Source: CAVPEW01 sp963703565 (lineage in GTDB: Bacteria; Actinomycetota; Acidimicrobiia; Acidimicrobiales; VFJN01). From it: a stretch of DNA of 64,000 nucleotides. This document shows, piece by piece, positions 24,989 through 33,903 of this stretch (positions are counted from its first letter, which is position 1; every line of letters starts with the position of its first letter). The notes below the pieces were generated by a model. That model did not search any database, was not told the DNA's origin, and saw nothing but the letters and a program-made list of their open reading frames with translations. Location of the stretch: NCBI GenBank assembly GCA_963703565.1, contig CAVPEW010000079.1, forward strand, positions 4,982 through 68,981, read 5' to 3'. The position numbers were made by a program, and so were the translations under genes.

Positions 24989-26421
24989 GCGGGCCCTGGC
25001 TGCCCGAGGGCTGGGAGGCGGTGATCGGCCTGGAGGTCCACTGCGAGCTGGCCACAGCCACCAAGCTGTTCTGCGGCTGCCCGAACCGCTTCGGCGACGA
25101 GCCCAATGCCAACATCTGCCCGGTGTGCCTCGGCCTGCCCGGCTCCCTGCCGGTGTGCAACGAGCAGGCCGTGGTGCTCGCCGTGCGCCTCGGCCGGGCG
25201 CTCGGCTGCGAGGCGCGGCGATCGGTTTTCGCCCGGAAGAACTACTTCTATCCGGACATGCCCAAGGACTACCAGGTCTCCCAGTACGACCTGCCGACCA
25301 ACGTCGACGGGTCCCTCGAGCTGCCCGGGGGCAAGCGGATCGGGATCGAGCGGGCCCACATCGAGGAGGACACCGGCAAGTCCACCCACGTGGGTGGTGG
25401 CGGGCGCGTCCACGACGCCGGGTACAGCCTCGTCGACTACAACCGCTCCGGCGTCCCGCTGGTGGAGATCGTCTCGCGGCCGGACCTCCGCGATCCCGAC
25501 GAGGCCAAGGCCTACGTGTCGGAGCTGCGCGCCGTGCTGCTCGCCGTGGGTGCCTCCGACGCCCGGATGGAGCAGGGATCTCTGCGGGTCGACGCGAACG
25601 TGTCGGTGCGCCGGCCCGATGAGCCGTTCGGCACCCGCTGCGAGGTCAAGAACCTCAACTCGCTGCGATCGCTCGGCCGGGCAATCGAGTACGAGGCCCG
25701 CCGGCAGGTCGCCATCGTCGAGGCGGGCGAGCGGGTCCGCCAGGAGACACGCCACTGGGACGAGGACAGCGGTCGCACCGGCACGCTGCGGGTCAAGGAG
25801 GAGGCGGAGGACTACCGCTACTTCCCCGAGCCCGACCTCGTGCCCCTCGAGTTCGACCCGGCGTGGATCGCCGACATCGATGCCGCCCTGCCCGTGCTGC
25901 CCGCCGCACGGCGCGCGGCGCTGGCAACGGCTGCAGGGGTGGCTGCTTCGGCGTCGGCGGTGGTGATCGCCGTGGAGCGCGGCCTGGATGCGGTGGCCCG
26001 GGGCGCCGTCGAGTCGGGCGCGGATCCCGGCAGGGTCCTGACCCACGTCGAGCACGACCTTGCCGCGGTCGATCCCGCCGCGGTCACCGCCTCGGACCTC
26101 GCCGAGGTCGTGCGCATGGAGCTCGCCGGGGAGCTGACGGCGACGCAGGCCAAGACGGTGCTCGCCGAGCTGGGAACCGCCCCTCCGGGCGAGATCGCCG
26201 CCGCCCACGGCTTCGAGGCGCTCGATCGGGGAGCGCTGTCCGAAGCGCTCGACGCCGTGATCGCTGCTCACCCCGACGAGTTCGACCAGCTGCGTGTCGG
26301 CGACGACAAGGTCCGGGCGAAGCTCACCGGGTTCTTCGTCGGTCAGCTCATGCGGGCCACCAAGGGTCAGGCCGACGGCAAGGCGGCCACGGCGCTGCTC
26401 GCCGAGCGGGCCCAGGCCTGA
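24985..26421 (+). CDS. gatB: Aspartyl/glutamyl-tRNA amidotransferase subunit B
   Basis: GatB activates the mischarged Glu-tRNA(Gln) or Asp-tRNA(Asn) for amidation. The 478-residue protein begins EAVIGLEVHCELATATKLFC, carries the zinc cysteines in CGCPNRF...NICPVCLGLPG, and KNYFYPDMPKDYQVSQYD. The C-terminal YqeY-like tRNA-binding part is complete to VRAKLTGFFVGQLMRATKGQAD. The TTG start at 24985 overlaps the gatA stop as TTGA, in keeping with the overlapping starts of this operon. With a gltX and tRNA-Gln also in the window, the indirect route to Gln-tRNA is expected. Confidence 0.94.
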   Translation: MSGPWLPEGWEAVIGLEVHCELATATKLFCGCPNRFGDEPNANICPVCLGLPGSLPVCNEQAVVLAVRLGRALGCEARRSVFARKNYFYPDMPKDYQVSQYDLPTNVDGSLELPGGKRIGIERAHIEEDTGKSTHVGGGGRVHDAGYSLVDYNRSGVPLVEIVSRPDLRDPDEAKAYVSELRAVLLAVGASDARMEQGSLRVDANVSVRRPDEPFGTRCEVKNLNSLRSLGRAIEYEARRQVAIVEAGERVRQETRHWDEDSGRTGTLRVKEEAEDYRYFPEPDLVPLEFDPAWIADIDAALPVLPAARRAALATAAGVAASASAVVIAVERGLDAVARGAVESGADPGRVLTHVEHDLAAVDPAAVTASDLAEVVRMELAGELTATQAKTVLAELGTAPPGEIAAAHGFEALDRGALSEALDAVIAAHPDEFDQLRVGDDKVRAKLTGFFVGQLMRATKGQADGKAATALLAERAQA

Positions 26422-26450
26422 CCCCTTCGCCCAGCGCCGTCGAGCGGACC

Positions 26451-26456
26451 TAGCGT
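26451..26456 (+). promoter_or_regulatory. Probable -10 element (TAGCGT) of ilvD
   Basis: TAGCGT lies 7 nt before the ATG at 26464, so ilvD likely has its own leaderless transcript rather than being read only from gatCAB. No attenuator-like leader is seen before ilvD. Confidence 0.4.
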
Positions 26457-26463
26457 GGCGGGC

Positions 26464-28164
26464 ATGGCGACCGAGCCCCCGCAGACCCCCGTCGACATCA
26501 AGCCGCGCAGCCGCGAGGTGACCGACGGACCGGCCAAGGCCCCGGCGCGAGCGATGCTGCGGGCGATCGGGATGACAGACGACGACTGGGGCAAGGCCCA
26601 GGTCGGGATCTGCTCGTCGTGGAACGAGGTGACGCCCTGCAACCTCCCGCTGGCCCGTCTGGCCGCCCGGGCCAAGGACGGTGTCAGGGCGGCGGGCGGC
26701 TACCCGATCGAGTTCACCACCGTGGCCGTCTCCGATGGCATCTCGATGGGCCACGAGGGCATGCGCGCCAGCTTGGTATCGCGGGAGGTGATCGCCGACT
26801 CGGTCGAGACGGTCGTGCACGCCGAGCGCTTCGACGCCCTGGTCACCTTCGCCGGATGCGACAAGTCGCTGCCGGGCATGCTGATGGCGGCGGCCCGCCT
26901 GAACCTGCCGTCGGTGTTCGTCTACGGCGGGTCGATCCTGCCCGGTCGCTGGCGCGATCGGGCCCTGGACATCACCTCGGTGTTCGAGGCCGTCGGCGCC
27001 CACGCGACGGGCGCCATCGACGACGCCGAGCTCGATGCCATCGAGCGCAACGCCTGCCCGACCGAGGGGAGCTGCGCGGGGATGTTCACCGCCAACACGA
27101 TGGCGGCGGTGGCCGAGGCTTTGGGCATGTCGCTGCCCGGCTCGGCGTCCGCTCCCGCCGTGGACCGCCGCCGTGACGACTCCGCCCGGCAGTCGGGCAC
27201 CGCCGTGATGGACCTGGTGCGCGCCGGGATACGGCCCCGCCAGATCCTCACCCGCGAGGCTTTCGAGAACGCGATCGCGGTGACGATGGCCCTGGGCGGG
27301 TCCACCAACGCGGTGCTGCACCTGCTCGCCATCGCGTTCGAGGCCGGTGTAGAGCTCGAGCTGGAGGACTTCAACCGCGTGGCGGCGAGGGTCCCCCACA
27401 TCGCCGACACCAAGCCCCACGGCCGGTTCCACATGAGCGACGTGGACCGCGTGGGGGGCGTGCCGGTCGTGATGGCCCACCTGCTCGAGGCCGGGCTGCT
27501 CCACGGCGACTGCCTCACCGTGACCGGGCGCACGGTGGCCGAGAACATGGCCGCGATGGACCCGCCCCGCCCGGACGGCGAGGTGGTCCACCCCCTGACG
27601 GACCCGATCAACGCTGTCGGTGGCATCGCCGTGCTGCGGGGCTCGCTGGCACCGTCGGGAGCGGTGGTCAAGGTCGCCGGGATCGACACCCGCCGCTTCG
27701 AGGGCCGTGCGAGGGTCTTCGACGGCGAGGACGCGGCGATGGCCGCGGTGCTGGCGGGGCGCATCGAGGCCGGCGACGTGGTCGTGATCCGCTACGAGGG
27801 ACCCAAGGGGGGACCGGGCATGCGCGAGATGCTCGCCATCACCGGGGCCATGAAGGGGGTCGGTCGTGGCGGCGATGCGGCGCTGATCACCGACGGGCGG
27901 TTCTCTGGCGGAACCCATGGGTTCTGCGTGGGCCACATCGCGCCGGAAGCGGTCGACGGCGGGCCGATAGCGCTCGTCGCCGAGGGCGATCGGATCGTCA
28001 TCGACGTGGACGCCCACACCATCGACCTGCTCGTCGACCCGGCCGAGCTGGAGCGACGGCTGGGTGACTGGAAGCTGCCCGAGCCGCGCTACACCAGCGG
28101 GGTCCTGGCCAAGTACGCCCGGCTCGCCGCCGGCGCCGAGCTGGGCGCGGTCACCCGGGCCTGA
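26464..28164 (+). CDS. ilvD: Dihydroxy-acid dehydratase
   Basis: IlvD dehydrates dihydroxy-acids to the 2-keto acids of valine and isoleucine synthesis using an iron-sulfur cluster. The protein (566 residues, family length) contains the cluster cysteines in VTPCNLPLARLA, FAGCDKSLPGMLMA and CPTEGSCAGMFTANTM. The active-site region ITDGRFSGGTHGFCVGH is also intact. ATG 26464 was chosen over the GTG three codons earlier because of the TAGCGT hexamer 7 nt upstream. It is followed by the attenuated ilvBNC operon, giving the whole common Ile/Val pathway together. Confidence 0.95.
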   Translation: MATEPPQTPVDIKPRSREVTDGPAKAPARAMLRAIGMTDDDWGKAQVGICSSWNEVTPCNLPLARLAARAKDGVRAAGGYPIEFTTVAVSDGISMGHEGMRASLVSREVIADSVETVVHAERFDALVTFAGCDKSLPGMLMAAARLNLPSVFVYGGSILPGRWRDRALDITSVFEAVGAHATGAIDDAELDAIERNACPTEGSCAGMFTANTMAAVAEALGMSLPGSASAPAVDRRRDDSARQSGTAVMDLVRAGIRPRQILTREAFENAIAVTMALGGSTNAVLHLLAIAFEAGVELELEDFNRVAARVPHIADTKPHGRFHMSDVDRVGGVPVVMAHLLEAGLLHGDCLTVTGRTVAENMAAMDPPRPDGEVVHPLTDPINAVGGIAVLRGSLAPSGAVVKVAGIDTRRFEGRARVFDGEDAAMAAVLAGRIEAGDVVVIRYEGPKGGPGMREMLAITGAMKGVGRGGDAALITDGRFSGGTHGFCVGHIAPEAVDGGPIALVAEGDRIVIDVDAHTIDLLVDPAELERRLGDWKLPEPRYTSGVLAKYARLAAGAELGAVTRA

Positions 28165-28192
28165 GCTCTCCCGAGCAGCTCTGGCGCTCGCC

Positions 28193-28221
28193 TTGCTCCG
28201 GCCGCGTTGGGATGGCATCGT
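28193..28221 (+). promoter_or_regulatory. Promoter of the ilvBNC attenuator leader
   Basis: TTGCTC (28193-28198), a 17-nt spacer, and CATCGT (28216-28221). The leader GTG follows after exactly 6 nt, so transcription should begin at or next to the start codon. The same spacing is seen in front of the leuA leader. Confidence 0.5.
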
Positions 28222-28227
28222 GTCGGG

Positions 28228-28260
28228 GTGACCCGGCACCGCCTGCTCGTAGTCACCTAG
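28228..28260 (+). CDS. ilvBNC leader peptide VTRHRLLVVT
   Basis: A ten-codon ORF beginning with GTG and ending with TAG encodes VTRHRLLVVT, with two Leu and two Val codons in a row (CTG CTC GTA GTC). Its stop codon is directly followed by a hairpin and then a terminator. Control-codon content fits the products of the downstream acetolactate synthase and reductoisomerase genes. No Shine-Dalgarno sequence is seen; the promoter spacing implies a leaderless transcript. Such ribosome-mediated attenuation of ilvBNC is established in Corynebacterium; here it is inferred from sequence. Confidence 0.7.
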   Translation: MTRHRLLVVT

Positions 28261-28327
28261 CGCACGCTCCGCCCGGCGCGTGCGCTTCCCCGACCTCCCG
28301 AACCCGGGAGGTCGCTTTCGTTTTCCC
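28260..28327 (+). terminator. Attenuator hairpins of ilvBNC
   Basis: The first hairpin pairs GCGCACGC (28260-28267) with GCGTGCGC (28278-28285), starting at the last base of the leader stop codon. The second pairs CGACCTCCCG (28291-28300) with CGGGAGGTCG (28305-28314) around an AACC loop and is followed by a T-rich run (CTTTCGTTTT), the form of an intrinsic terminator. The two stems do not overlap, and I found no long alternative pairing for an antiterminator. Confidence 0.75.
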
Positions 28328-28361
28328 ACCCGCGTTTTCCCACCCGGTCCCAGGAGTCACC

Positions 28362-30119
28362 ATGTTGCTGTCCGGAGGACAGGCGCTCATCAAGAGCCTC
28401 GAGATGGAGGGGGTAGACACGATCTTCGGGCTGCCCGGGGGGGCGATCCTGCCCGTGTACGACCCGATCATCGACAGCCCGATCCGCCACATCCTGGTGC
28501 GCCACGAGCAGGGCGCGGGCCACATGGCCGAGGGGTACGCCCACGCCACCGGCCGCGTCGGGGTGTTCATGGTCACGAGTGGGCCGGCCGCCACGAACGC
28601 CGTGACGCCGCTGTGCGATGCCTTCATGGACTCCGTGCCGGTGGTGTGCATCACCGGTCAGGTGGCGCGCTCGGCCATCGGCACCGACGCCTTCCAGGAG
28701 TGCGACACGGTCGGCATCACCCGTAGCGTCACCAAGCACAACGAGTTGATCACCTCGGCCCAGGACATCCCCCTCGCCGTGCGCCAGGCCTTCTACCTGG
28801 CCTCGACGGGTCGTCCCGGTCCCGTGCTGCTCGACGTGCCCAAGGACATCGTCGACCCGACGAGCCCGCACTCCCAGATGGAGTGGTACTGGCCTACCGA
28901 CGAGGAGGTGCGCGACTCGCTGCCGGGCTACCGGCCGACAGTCGCCGGCCATCCGCGCAAGGTGCGAGACGCGGCGGAGCTGATCCTGGCCGCTCGCCAA
29001 CCGGTGATCTACGCGGGCGGTGGAATCCTCAATTCCCGCGCGGCCGAGGTGCTGCGCGAGCTGGTGGAGCTGTGCGACATCCCCGTGGTCACCACCTTGA
29101 TGGCCCGGGGGGCCTTCCCCGACGACCACCCGCTCTGCCTGGGGATGCCGGGCATGCACGGCAACTACACCGCCGTCACCGCCATGCAGGAGTCCGACCT
29201 GCTGGTCACCCTGGGTGCCCGCTTCGACGACCGTGTGACCGGCCGCCTCGACGGGTTCGCACCCGAGGCGAAGATCATCCACGTCGACATCGACCCGGCG
29301 GAGTTGGGCAAGGTCCGCCGGCCCGACGTGCCCATAGTGGGTGACTGCCGGGCTGTGATCGCCGACCTGGTCGCAGTCCTGCGGGCCCGCCTGGAGGCCG
29401 GCGCGTCCTTCCCCGACCGTGGCCAGTGGCGGCAGAAGCTCTCGGGCTGGCAGGAGCGCTTCCCGCTCGCCTACACCCAGTCCGAGCCCGGGGAGGCGCT
29501 CAAGCCCCAGTACGTGCTCGAGCGTCTCGAGGCGCTCACGCCCGACGACACCATCGTGTGCTCGGGGGTGGGCCAGCACCAGATGTGGACCTCGCAGTAC
29601 TGGAAGTTCCGGCATCCCTACACTTGGGTGAACTCGGGGGGTCTGGGCACCATGGGCTTCGCGGTGCCCGCCGCGGTGGGGGCCAAGGCCGGCCGTCCCG
29701 ACCGGATGGTGTGGGCCGTGGACGGCGACGGGTGCTTCCAGATGACCGCCCAGGAGCTGGTCACCGCGGCCACCGAACGCATCCCGGTGAAGGTGGCGAT
29801 CCTGAACAACGCCTACCTCGGCATGGTCCGCCAGTGGCAGGAGATGTTCTACGAGGAGCGCTACTCGGAGGTCTACCTGTCGCCCGACCTGCCGGACTAC
29901 AAGCTGTGGGCCGAGGCGATGGGATGCGTCGGGATCCGGGTCGAGTCGCCCGAGGAGGTCGACGCGGCGATCGTGAAGGCCAACGAGATCGACGACCGCC
30001 CGGTCGTGGTCGAGTTCCGCACCGACAGCCGCGAGAAGGTCTTCCCCATGGTGCCGGCGGGCAAGTCGAACTCCGACATCCTCGTCGACCCGTCCCAGGG
30101 CCGGGACGTGGTCCAGTGA
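28362..30119 (+). CDS. ilvB: Acetolactate synthase large subunit
   Basis: Catalyses the thiamine-diphosphate dependent condensation that starts Val/Leu and Ile synthesis. The 585-residue protein has GVDTIFGLPGGAILPVYD, the catalytic Glu region RHEQGAGHMAEGYA, VTSGPAATNAVTPL, and the ThDP/Mg motif GDGCFQMTAQEL...NNAYLGMVRQWQ. ATG 28362 has an AGGAG ribosome-binding site 5 nt upstream, unlike the leaderless genes around it, as expected for a gene behind an attenuator. It overlaps ilvN by 4 nt. Expression should respond to charged Leu and Val tRNA through the leader upstream. Confidence 0.95.
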   Translation: MLLSGGQALIKSLEMEGVDTIFGLPGGAILPVYDPIIDSPIRHILVRHEQGAGHMAEGYAHATGRVGVFMVTSGPAATNAVTPLCDAFMDSVPVVCITGQVARSAIGTDAFQECDTVGITRSVTKHNELITSAQDIPLAVRQAFYLASTGRPGPVLLDVPKDIVDPTSPHSQMEWYWPTDEEVRDSLPGYRPTVAGHPRKVRDAAELILAARQPVIYAGGGILNSRAAEVLRELVELCDIPVVTTLMARGAFPDDHPLCLGMPGMHGNYTAVTAMQESDLLVTLGARFDDRVTGRLDGFAPEAKIIHVDIDPAELGKVRRPDVPIVGDCRAVIADLVAVLRARLEAGASFPDRGQWRQKLSGWQERFPLAYTQSEPGEALKPQYVLERLEALTPDDTIVCSGVGQHQMWTSQYWKFRHPYTWVNSGGLGTMGFAVPAAVGAKAGRPDRMVWAVDGDGCFQMTAQELVTAATERIPVKVAILNNAYLGMVRQWQEMFYEERYSEVYLSPDLPDYKLWAEAMGCVGIRVESPEEVDAAIVKANEIDDRPVVVEFRTDSREKVFPMVPAGKSNSDILVDPSQGRDVVQ

Positions 30120-30670
30120 GCCCGGTGTCCTCGGTCCCGGGAATCGACGTCGCCCACCACATCCTGGTGGTGCTGGTCGAGAACAAGGCCGGCGTGCTGG
30201 CGCGCGTCGCCGGGCTGTTCGCCCGGCGCGGCTACAACATCCACTCGCTGGCGGTGGCGCCCACCGATGACGAGCGCTTCAGCCGCATAACCGTGGTGGT
30301 CGACGTGGAGTCAGCGCCCCTCGAGCAGATCACCAAGCAGCTGTTCAAGCTGGTCAACGTGGTCAAGATCACCGAGCTCGACCCCCGAGAGGCTGTCGAG
30401 GAGGAGCTGATGCTGGTCACGGTGCGCGCCGAGCCGGTGCAGCGCTCGGAGGTCATCGAGCTCGCGTCGTTGTACGACGGTCGCATCGTCGACGTCGGCC
30501 TCGCCGATTTGACCATCGCCATCGGTGGGGAGCCGTCCAGGTTGGACGACGTGGAGGACCTCCTGCGACCCTACGGGATCACGGAGCTGCAGCGGACCGG
30601 ACGGGTGGCGCTGCCCAAGCTGGACAAGGGTGGGCCCCGCCTGCGCGCGCTGCCCAGGAAGGTGAGCTGA
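30116..30670 (+). CDS. ilvN: Acetolactate synthase small (regulatory) subunit
   Basis: IlvN carries the valine feedback site and activates IlvB. The protein (184 residues from GTG 30116, which overlaps the ilvB stop) has the ACT domain HHILVVLVENKAGVLARVAG, RRGYNIHSLAVAPT, then LFKLVNVVKITELD and the C-terminal ALS_ss domain LMLVTVRAEPVQRSEVIE. A second GTG three codons later is equally possible. It lies 5 nt upstream of ilvC, so the three genes form an operon. Confidence 0.94.
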   Translation: MSPVSSVPGIDVAHHILVVLVENKAGVLARVAGLFARRGYNIHSLAVAPTDDERFSRITVVVDVESAPLEQITKQLFKLVNVVKITELDPREAVEEELMLVTVRAEPVQRSEVIELASLYDGRIVDVGLADLTIAIGGEPSRLDDVEDLLRPYGITELQRTGRVALPKLDKGGPRLRALPRKVS

Positions 30671-30675
30671 TCGCG

Positions 30676-31701
30676 ATGGCCAACGTCTACTACGAGCGCG
30701 ACGCCGACCGGTCGCTGATCGCCGATCGCCGGGTCGCGGTCATCGGGTACGGATCCCAGGGCCACGCCCACGCCCTGAACCTCAAGGAATCCGGCATCGA
30801 CGTGCGCGTCGGGCTGCGGGAGGGATCGGGCTCGGTTGCCAAGGCTGCCGAGGCCGGGCTGCGCGTGGTCGGCGTCGCCGAGGCAGCCGCCGAGGCCGAC
30901 CTGGTGATGCTGCTCGGGCCCGACACGGAGCACAAGGCGATCTTCGAGGGCCAGATCCGGGCCAACCTCTCCCCGGGCGACGCCCTCTTCGTGGGGCACG
31001 GGTTCAGCGTGCGCTTCGACCAGGTGGTGGCGCCCGAGGGCGTCGACGTGGCGCTGGTCGCCCCGAAGGGCCCAGGCCACCTGGTGCGGCGCACCTACAC
31101 CGAGGGCGGAGGAGTCCCGTGCCTGATCGCGGTGGCCCAGGACGCGTCGGGCCGTGCGCGGGATCTGGCGCTCGCCTACGCCGACGGGATCGGCGGCACC
31201 CGGGCCGGTGTGCTCGAGACGACCTTCGCCGAGGAGACCGAGACCGACCTGTTCGGAGAGCAGGTCGTGCTCTGCGGCGGTTTGACCGCTCTTGTGCAGG
31301 CGGGCTTCGAGACCCTCGTGGAGGCCGGCTACCAGCCCGAGTCGGCCTACTTCGAGTGCCTTCACGAGCTCAAGCTGATCGTGGACCTGATGTACGAGCA
31401 GGGCATCTCGGGTATGCGGTACTCGATCTCGGACACCGCCGAGTACGGCGATCTGACCCGGGGTCCGCGCATCATCAACGAAGCGGTGCGGTCCGAGATG
31501 CGGGCGGTGCTGGCCGAGATCCGCGACGGCCGCTTCGCGGCCGAGTGGGTGGGCGAGTCCGAGTCGGGTCGTGCCCACTTCGCGGAGCTGCGCGCTGCCG
31601 GCCGAGCCCATCCCATCGAGCAGGTCGGTGCGGAGCTGAGGGCGATGATGCCCTGGATCAGCCAGGGCAAGGCCAGGGTCCAGGACGTCTCCGGGGGCTG
31701 A
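30676..31701 (+). CDS. ilvC: Ketol-acid reductoisomerase
   Basis: Converts acetolactate or acetohydroxybutyrate to the dihydroxy acid using NADPH and Mg. This is the short, class I form (341 residues). The nucleotide-binding loop is IGYGSQGHAHALNLKESG, followed by the conserved VAPKGPGHLVRRTY, the metal-binding ETETDLFGEQ and the C-terminal knot region with FECLHELKLIVDLMYEQG and SDTAEYGD. It is the last gene of the ilvBNC unit; the next gene converges from the other strand 41 nt away. Confidence 0.95.
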   Translation: MANVYYERDADRSLIADRRVAVIGYGSQGHAHALNLKESGIDVRVGLREGSGSVAKAAEAGLRVVGVAEAAAEADLVMLLGPDTEHKAIFEGQIRANLSPGDALFVGHGFSVRFDQVVAPEGVDVALVAPKGPGHLVRRTYTEGGGVPCLIAVAQDASGRARDLALAYADGIGGTRAGVLETTFAEETETDLFGEQVVLCGGLTALVQAGFETLVEAGYQPESAYFECLHELKLIVDLMYEQGISGMRYSISDTAEYGDLTRGPRIINEAVRSEMRAVLAEIRDGRFAAEWVGESESGRAHFAELRAAGRAHPIEQVGAELRAMMPWISQGKARVQDVSGG

Positions 31702-31741
31702 CCCCTCCACCCGCCCGGGGCCTCGCCCACCGTCGCCGGGC

Positions 31742-32650
31742 TCAGCGGAAGGCGGAGGCCACCTCGACGAGGATCCGGTCCATGGCGTCGCGGCGGGCGG
31801 CTCCGGTTCCCAACGTGAAGTCGGGCACGATGACCTCGTCCACGCCCACCGCCCGCCACTGGTCCACCGCCTCGGCCAGCTCGGTCGAGCTGCCCGCCAC
31901 CGCCGCGCGTGGCGACACGCGGGCCAGGGCGGCGGCCGCCTCGGCCGGGTCGTCGGCGGGGAACCACAGCGCCTGGCACGAGGTGGCGATGCTCGACGGG
32001 TCCCGCCCGAGGCGATCGCAGGCACGGTCGAGCGCGGCGCGGCGCTCGGCGATCGTGTGGGGCAGTCCCCACATGTTCCACTCCTGCGCGTGGTGGGCGA
32101 CCAGGTCGAGCATCCGGTCGCCCTTTCCGCCGACCAGCAGGGGCATCGGCGACTGGATCGGCTTGGGTTCGCAGCGGGCGTCGCGCAGGTTCACGTAGCG
32201 GCCCTCGAGCGACGTCGTCGGTGCCGACAGCAGCCCCCGCAGCGCCGTGCAGGCCTCGTCCAGGCGGGACAGCCGCTCGGCGGGTGCCCCGAGCTCGATT
32301 CCGTACTGGGCGTGCTCGTTGACCTGCCAGCCGGCGCCCACGCCGAGCAGGAGACGCCCCTGCGACACGACGTCGATGGTCGCCGCCCAGTTGGCCAGCA
32401 CCGCGGGATGACGGTAGGTCGCGGACAGCACGAGCGTGCCCAACCGGACCCGCCGTGTCGTGGCGGCGAGGGCAGCCACGACGGCAGTCGCCTCGAGCAC
32501 CGGTGTGGTCTCGGGCCCGAACCCGGCGCCGTCGCCCATGAAGTGGTCCGAGACGTAGATGCCGTCCCAACCGGTCGCCTCGGCGTGGGCGACCGCGTCG
32601 GCGAGGTCGGCCCAGGGTTGGGAGGTCGAGGGCCACAGGGAGAAGCGCAT
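31742..32650 (-). CDS. LLM-class oxidoreductase, probably F420-dependent
   Basis: A 302-residue luciferase-like TIM barrel. It has DAVAHAEATGWDGIYVSDHF near the start, RVRLGTLVLSATYRHPAVLA and DVVSQGRLLLGVGAGW, the hallmark of the LLM family, and MPLLVGGKGDRMLDLVAHHA. The subgroup resembles F420-dependent enzymes common in actinobacteria; the substrate is unknown. The ATG at 32650 overlaps the serC stop as TGATG, so the two are translated from one mRNA. There is no evident metabolic link to serine synthesis. Confidence 0.82.
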   Translation of the reverse strand: MRFSLWPSTSQPWADLADAVAHAEATGWDGIYVSDHFMGDGAGFGPETTPVLEATAVVAALAATTRRVRLGTLVLSATYRHPAVLANWAATIDVVSQGRLLLGVGAGWQVNEHAQYGIELGAPAERLSRLDEACTALRGLLSAPTTSLEGRYVNLRDARCEPKPIQSPMPLLVGGKGDRMLDLVAHHAQEWNMWGLPHTIAERRAALDRACDRLGRDPSSIATSCQALWFPADDPAEAAAALARVSPRAAVAGSSTELAEAVDQWRAVGVDEVIVPDFTLGTGAARRDAMDRILVEVASAFR

Positions 32651-33783
32651 CAGGACAACCGGCCCACGACGTGATCGATGCACTGGGTCAGCGCAGTGAC
32701 GTCGTCGGGTTCGATGGCGGGGAACAGGGCCACGCGAAGCTGGTTGCGCCCCAGCTTGCGGTAGCTCTCGGTGTCGACGATGCCGTTGTGGCGCAAGACC
32801 GTTGCCACGGTGGCCGCGTCCACCGTGTCGTGGAGATCGATCGTCGCCACGACGTGGCTGCGCTGATCGGGGTCCTTCACGAACGGGTCGGCGAACGCCG
32901 AGTCCTGGGCCCAGCCGTAGATGGCGGCCGCCGAACGGTCGCAGCGGCCCGCCGCCCAGGCCAGCCCGCCGTGCTGGTTGATCCACTCGACCTGCTCGGC
33001 GGCCAGCAGCAGCGTCGCCAAGGCGGGCGTGTTGTAGGTCTGGTCCTTGCGGCTGTTGGCCAGCGCGATCCCCAGGTCGAGGAAGGCCGGCATCCAGCGC
33101 GGGGAGGCCGAGAGCCGCTCGATGCGCTCGATCGCCGCCGGTGACACGGCGGCCAGCCACAGGCCGCCGTCGCTGGCGAGGCACTTCTGGGGGGCGAAGT
33201 AGTACGCGTCGACCTCGGCGGCGCCGAACTGCAGGCCCCCGGCCGCCGAGGTCGCGTCGACGAGCACGAGGGCCCCGGGGTCGGCGCCTTCGAGGCGGGC
33301 CGGGGTCACCGCGACGCCGGTGGAGGTCTCGTTGTGGGTCAGGCAGTAGGCGTCGACGCCCGAGCGCGCCGCCAGGCGCGCCGCGGTGCCGGCAGGGGCG
33401 GTGACCGCGACCGCCTCGTCGAGGTGGGGTGCGGCGGCGGCGGCCTCGGCGAACCTGGAGGAGAACTCGCCGTAACTGGCGTGCAGGCTGCGGCGCTCGA
33501 TCAGGCCGAACGTGGCAGCGTCCCAAAAGGCGGTCGTCCCACCGTTGCCCAACATCACCTCGTAGCCGTCGGGCAGGTTGAGCAGCTCGGCCAACCCGTT
33601 GCGAAGCGCCGCGACCACGAACTGCACCGTCACGTAGCGGTGGCTGGTGCCCAGGTAGTCGCCGCCGCGCTCCGCCAGCGCCGCGACCGCCTCGGGTCGC
33701 ACCTTGGACGGTCCGCAGCCGAAGCGGCCGTCTCCGGGCAGCAGGTCGGCAGGGATGGAGATGTCGGGGATCTCGGCGTTCAC
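32650..33783 (-). CDS. serC: Phosphoserine aminotransferase, mycobacterial type
   Basis: Makes 3-phosphoserine from 3-phosphohydroxypyruvate and glutamate. The 377-residue protein begins DISIPADLLPGDGRFGCGPSKV-like, the start seen in the mycobacterial SerC subgroup, and has GNGGTTAFWDAATFGL, THNETSTGV, and the PLP lysine in FAPQKCLASDGGLW. GTG 33783 fits homologues. With serA at 37.2 kb the window holds two of the three steps of serine synthesis. The gene is divergent from the aspartate-type aminotransferase. Confidence 0.92.
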   Translation of the reverse strand: MNAEIPDISIPADLLPGDGRFGCGPSKVRPEAVAALAERGGDYLGTSHRYVTVQFVVAALRNGLAELLNLPDGYEVMLGNGGTTAFWDAATFGLIERRSLHASYGEFSSRFAEAAAAAPHLDEAVAVTAPAGTAARLAARSGVDAYCLTHNETSTGVAVTPARLEGADPGALVLVDATSAAGGLQFGAAEVDAYYFAPQKCLASDGGLWLAAVSPAAIERIERLSASPRWMPAFLDLGIALANSRKDQTYNTPALATLLLAAEQVEWINQHGGLAWAAGRCDRSAAAIYGWAQDSAFADPFVKDPDQRSHVVATIDLHDTVDAATVATVLRHNGIVDTESYRKLGRNQLRVALFPAIEPDDVTALTQCIDHVVGRLS

Positions 33784-33903
33784 CGGCCCATCCTCGCGGA
33801 CCCCGCAGGGCCGACGCGACCCGGCCCGGCGGGTGGAACTCCGCCCGGCGGCCAGACCCGACCGTGCCATGATCGCGGGTCCGTCTCCCCGGAGGAGGAA
33901 CAC

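Noticed and set aside
24676..28329. A 1217-codon reverse-strand ORF across gatB and ilvD
   Set aside because: It is the antisense shadow of two well-conserved genes; its translation is low-complexity and lacks family motifs.
28165..28361. A T-box or other riboswitch before ilvB
   Set aside because: No T-box (UGGN-type) sequence or specifier loop was found, while a leader peptide with LLVV codons and a terminator explains the region.
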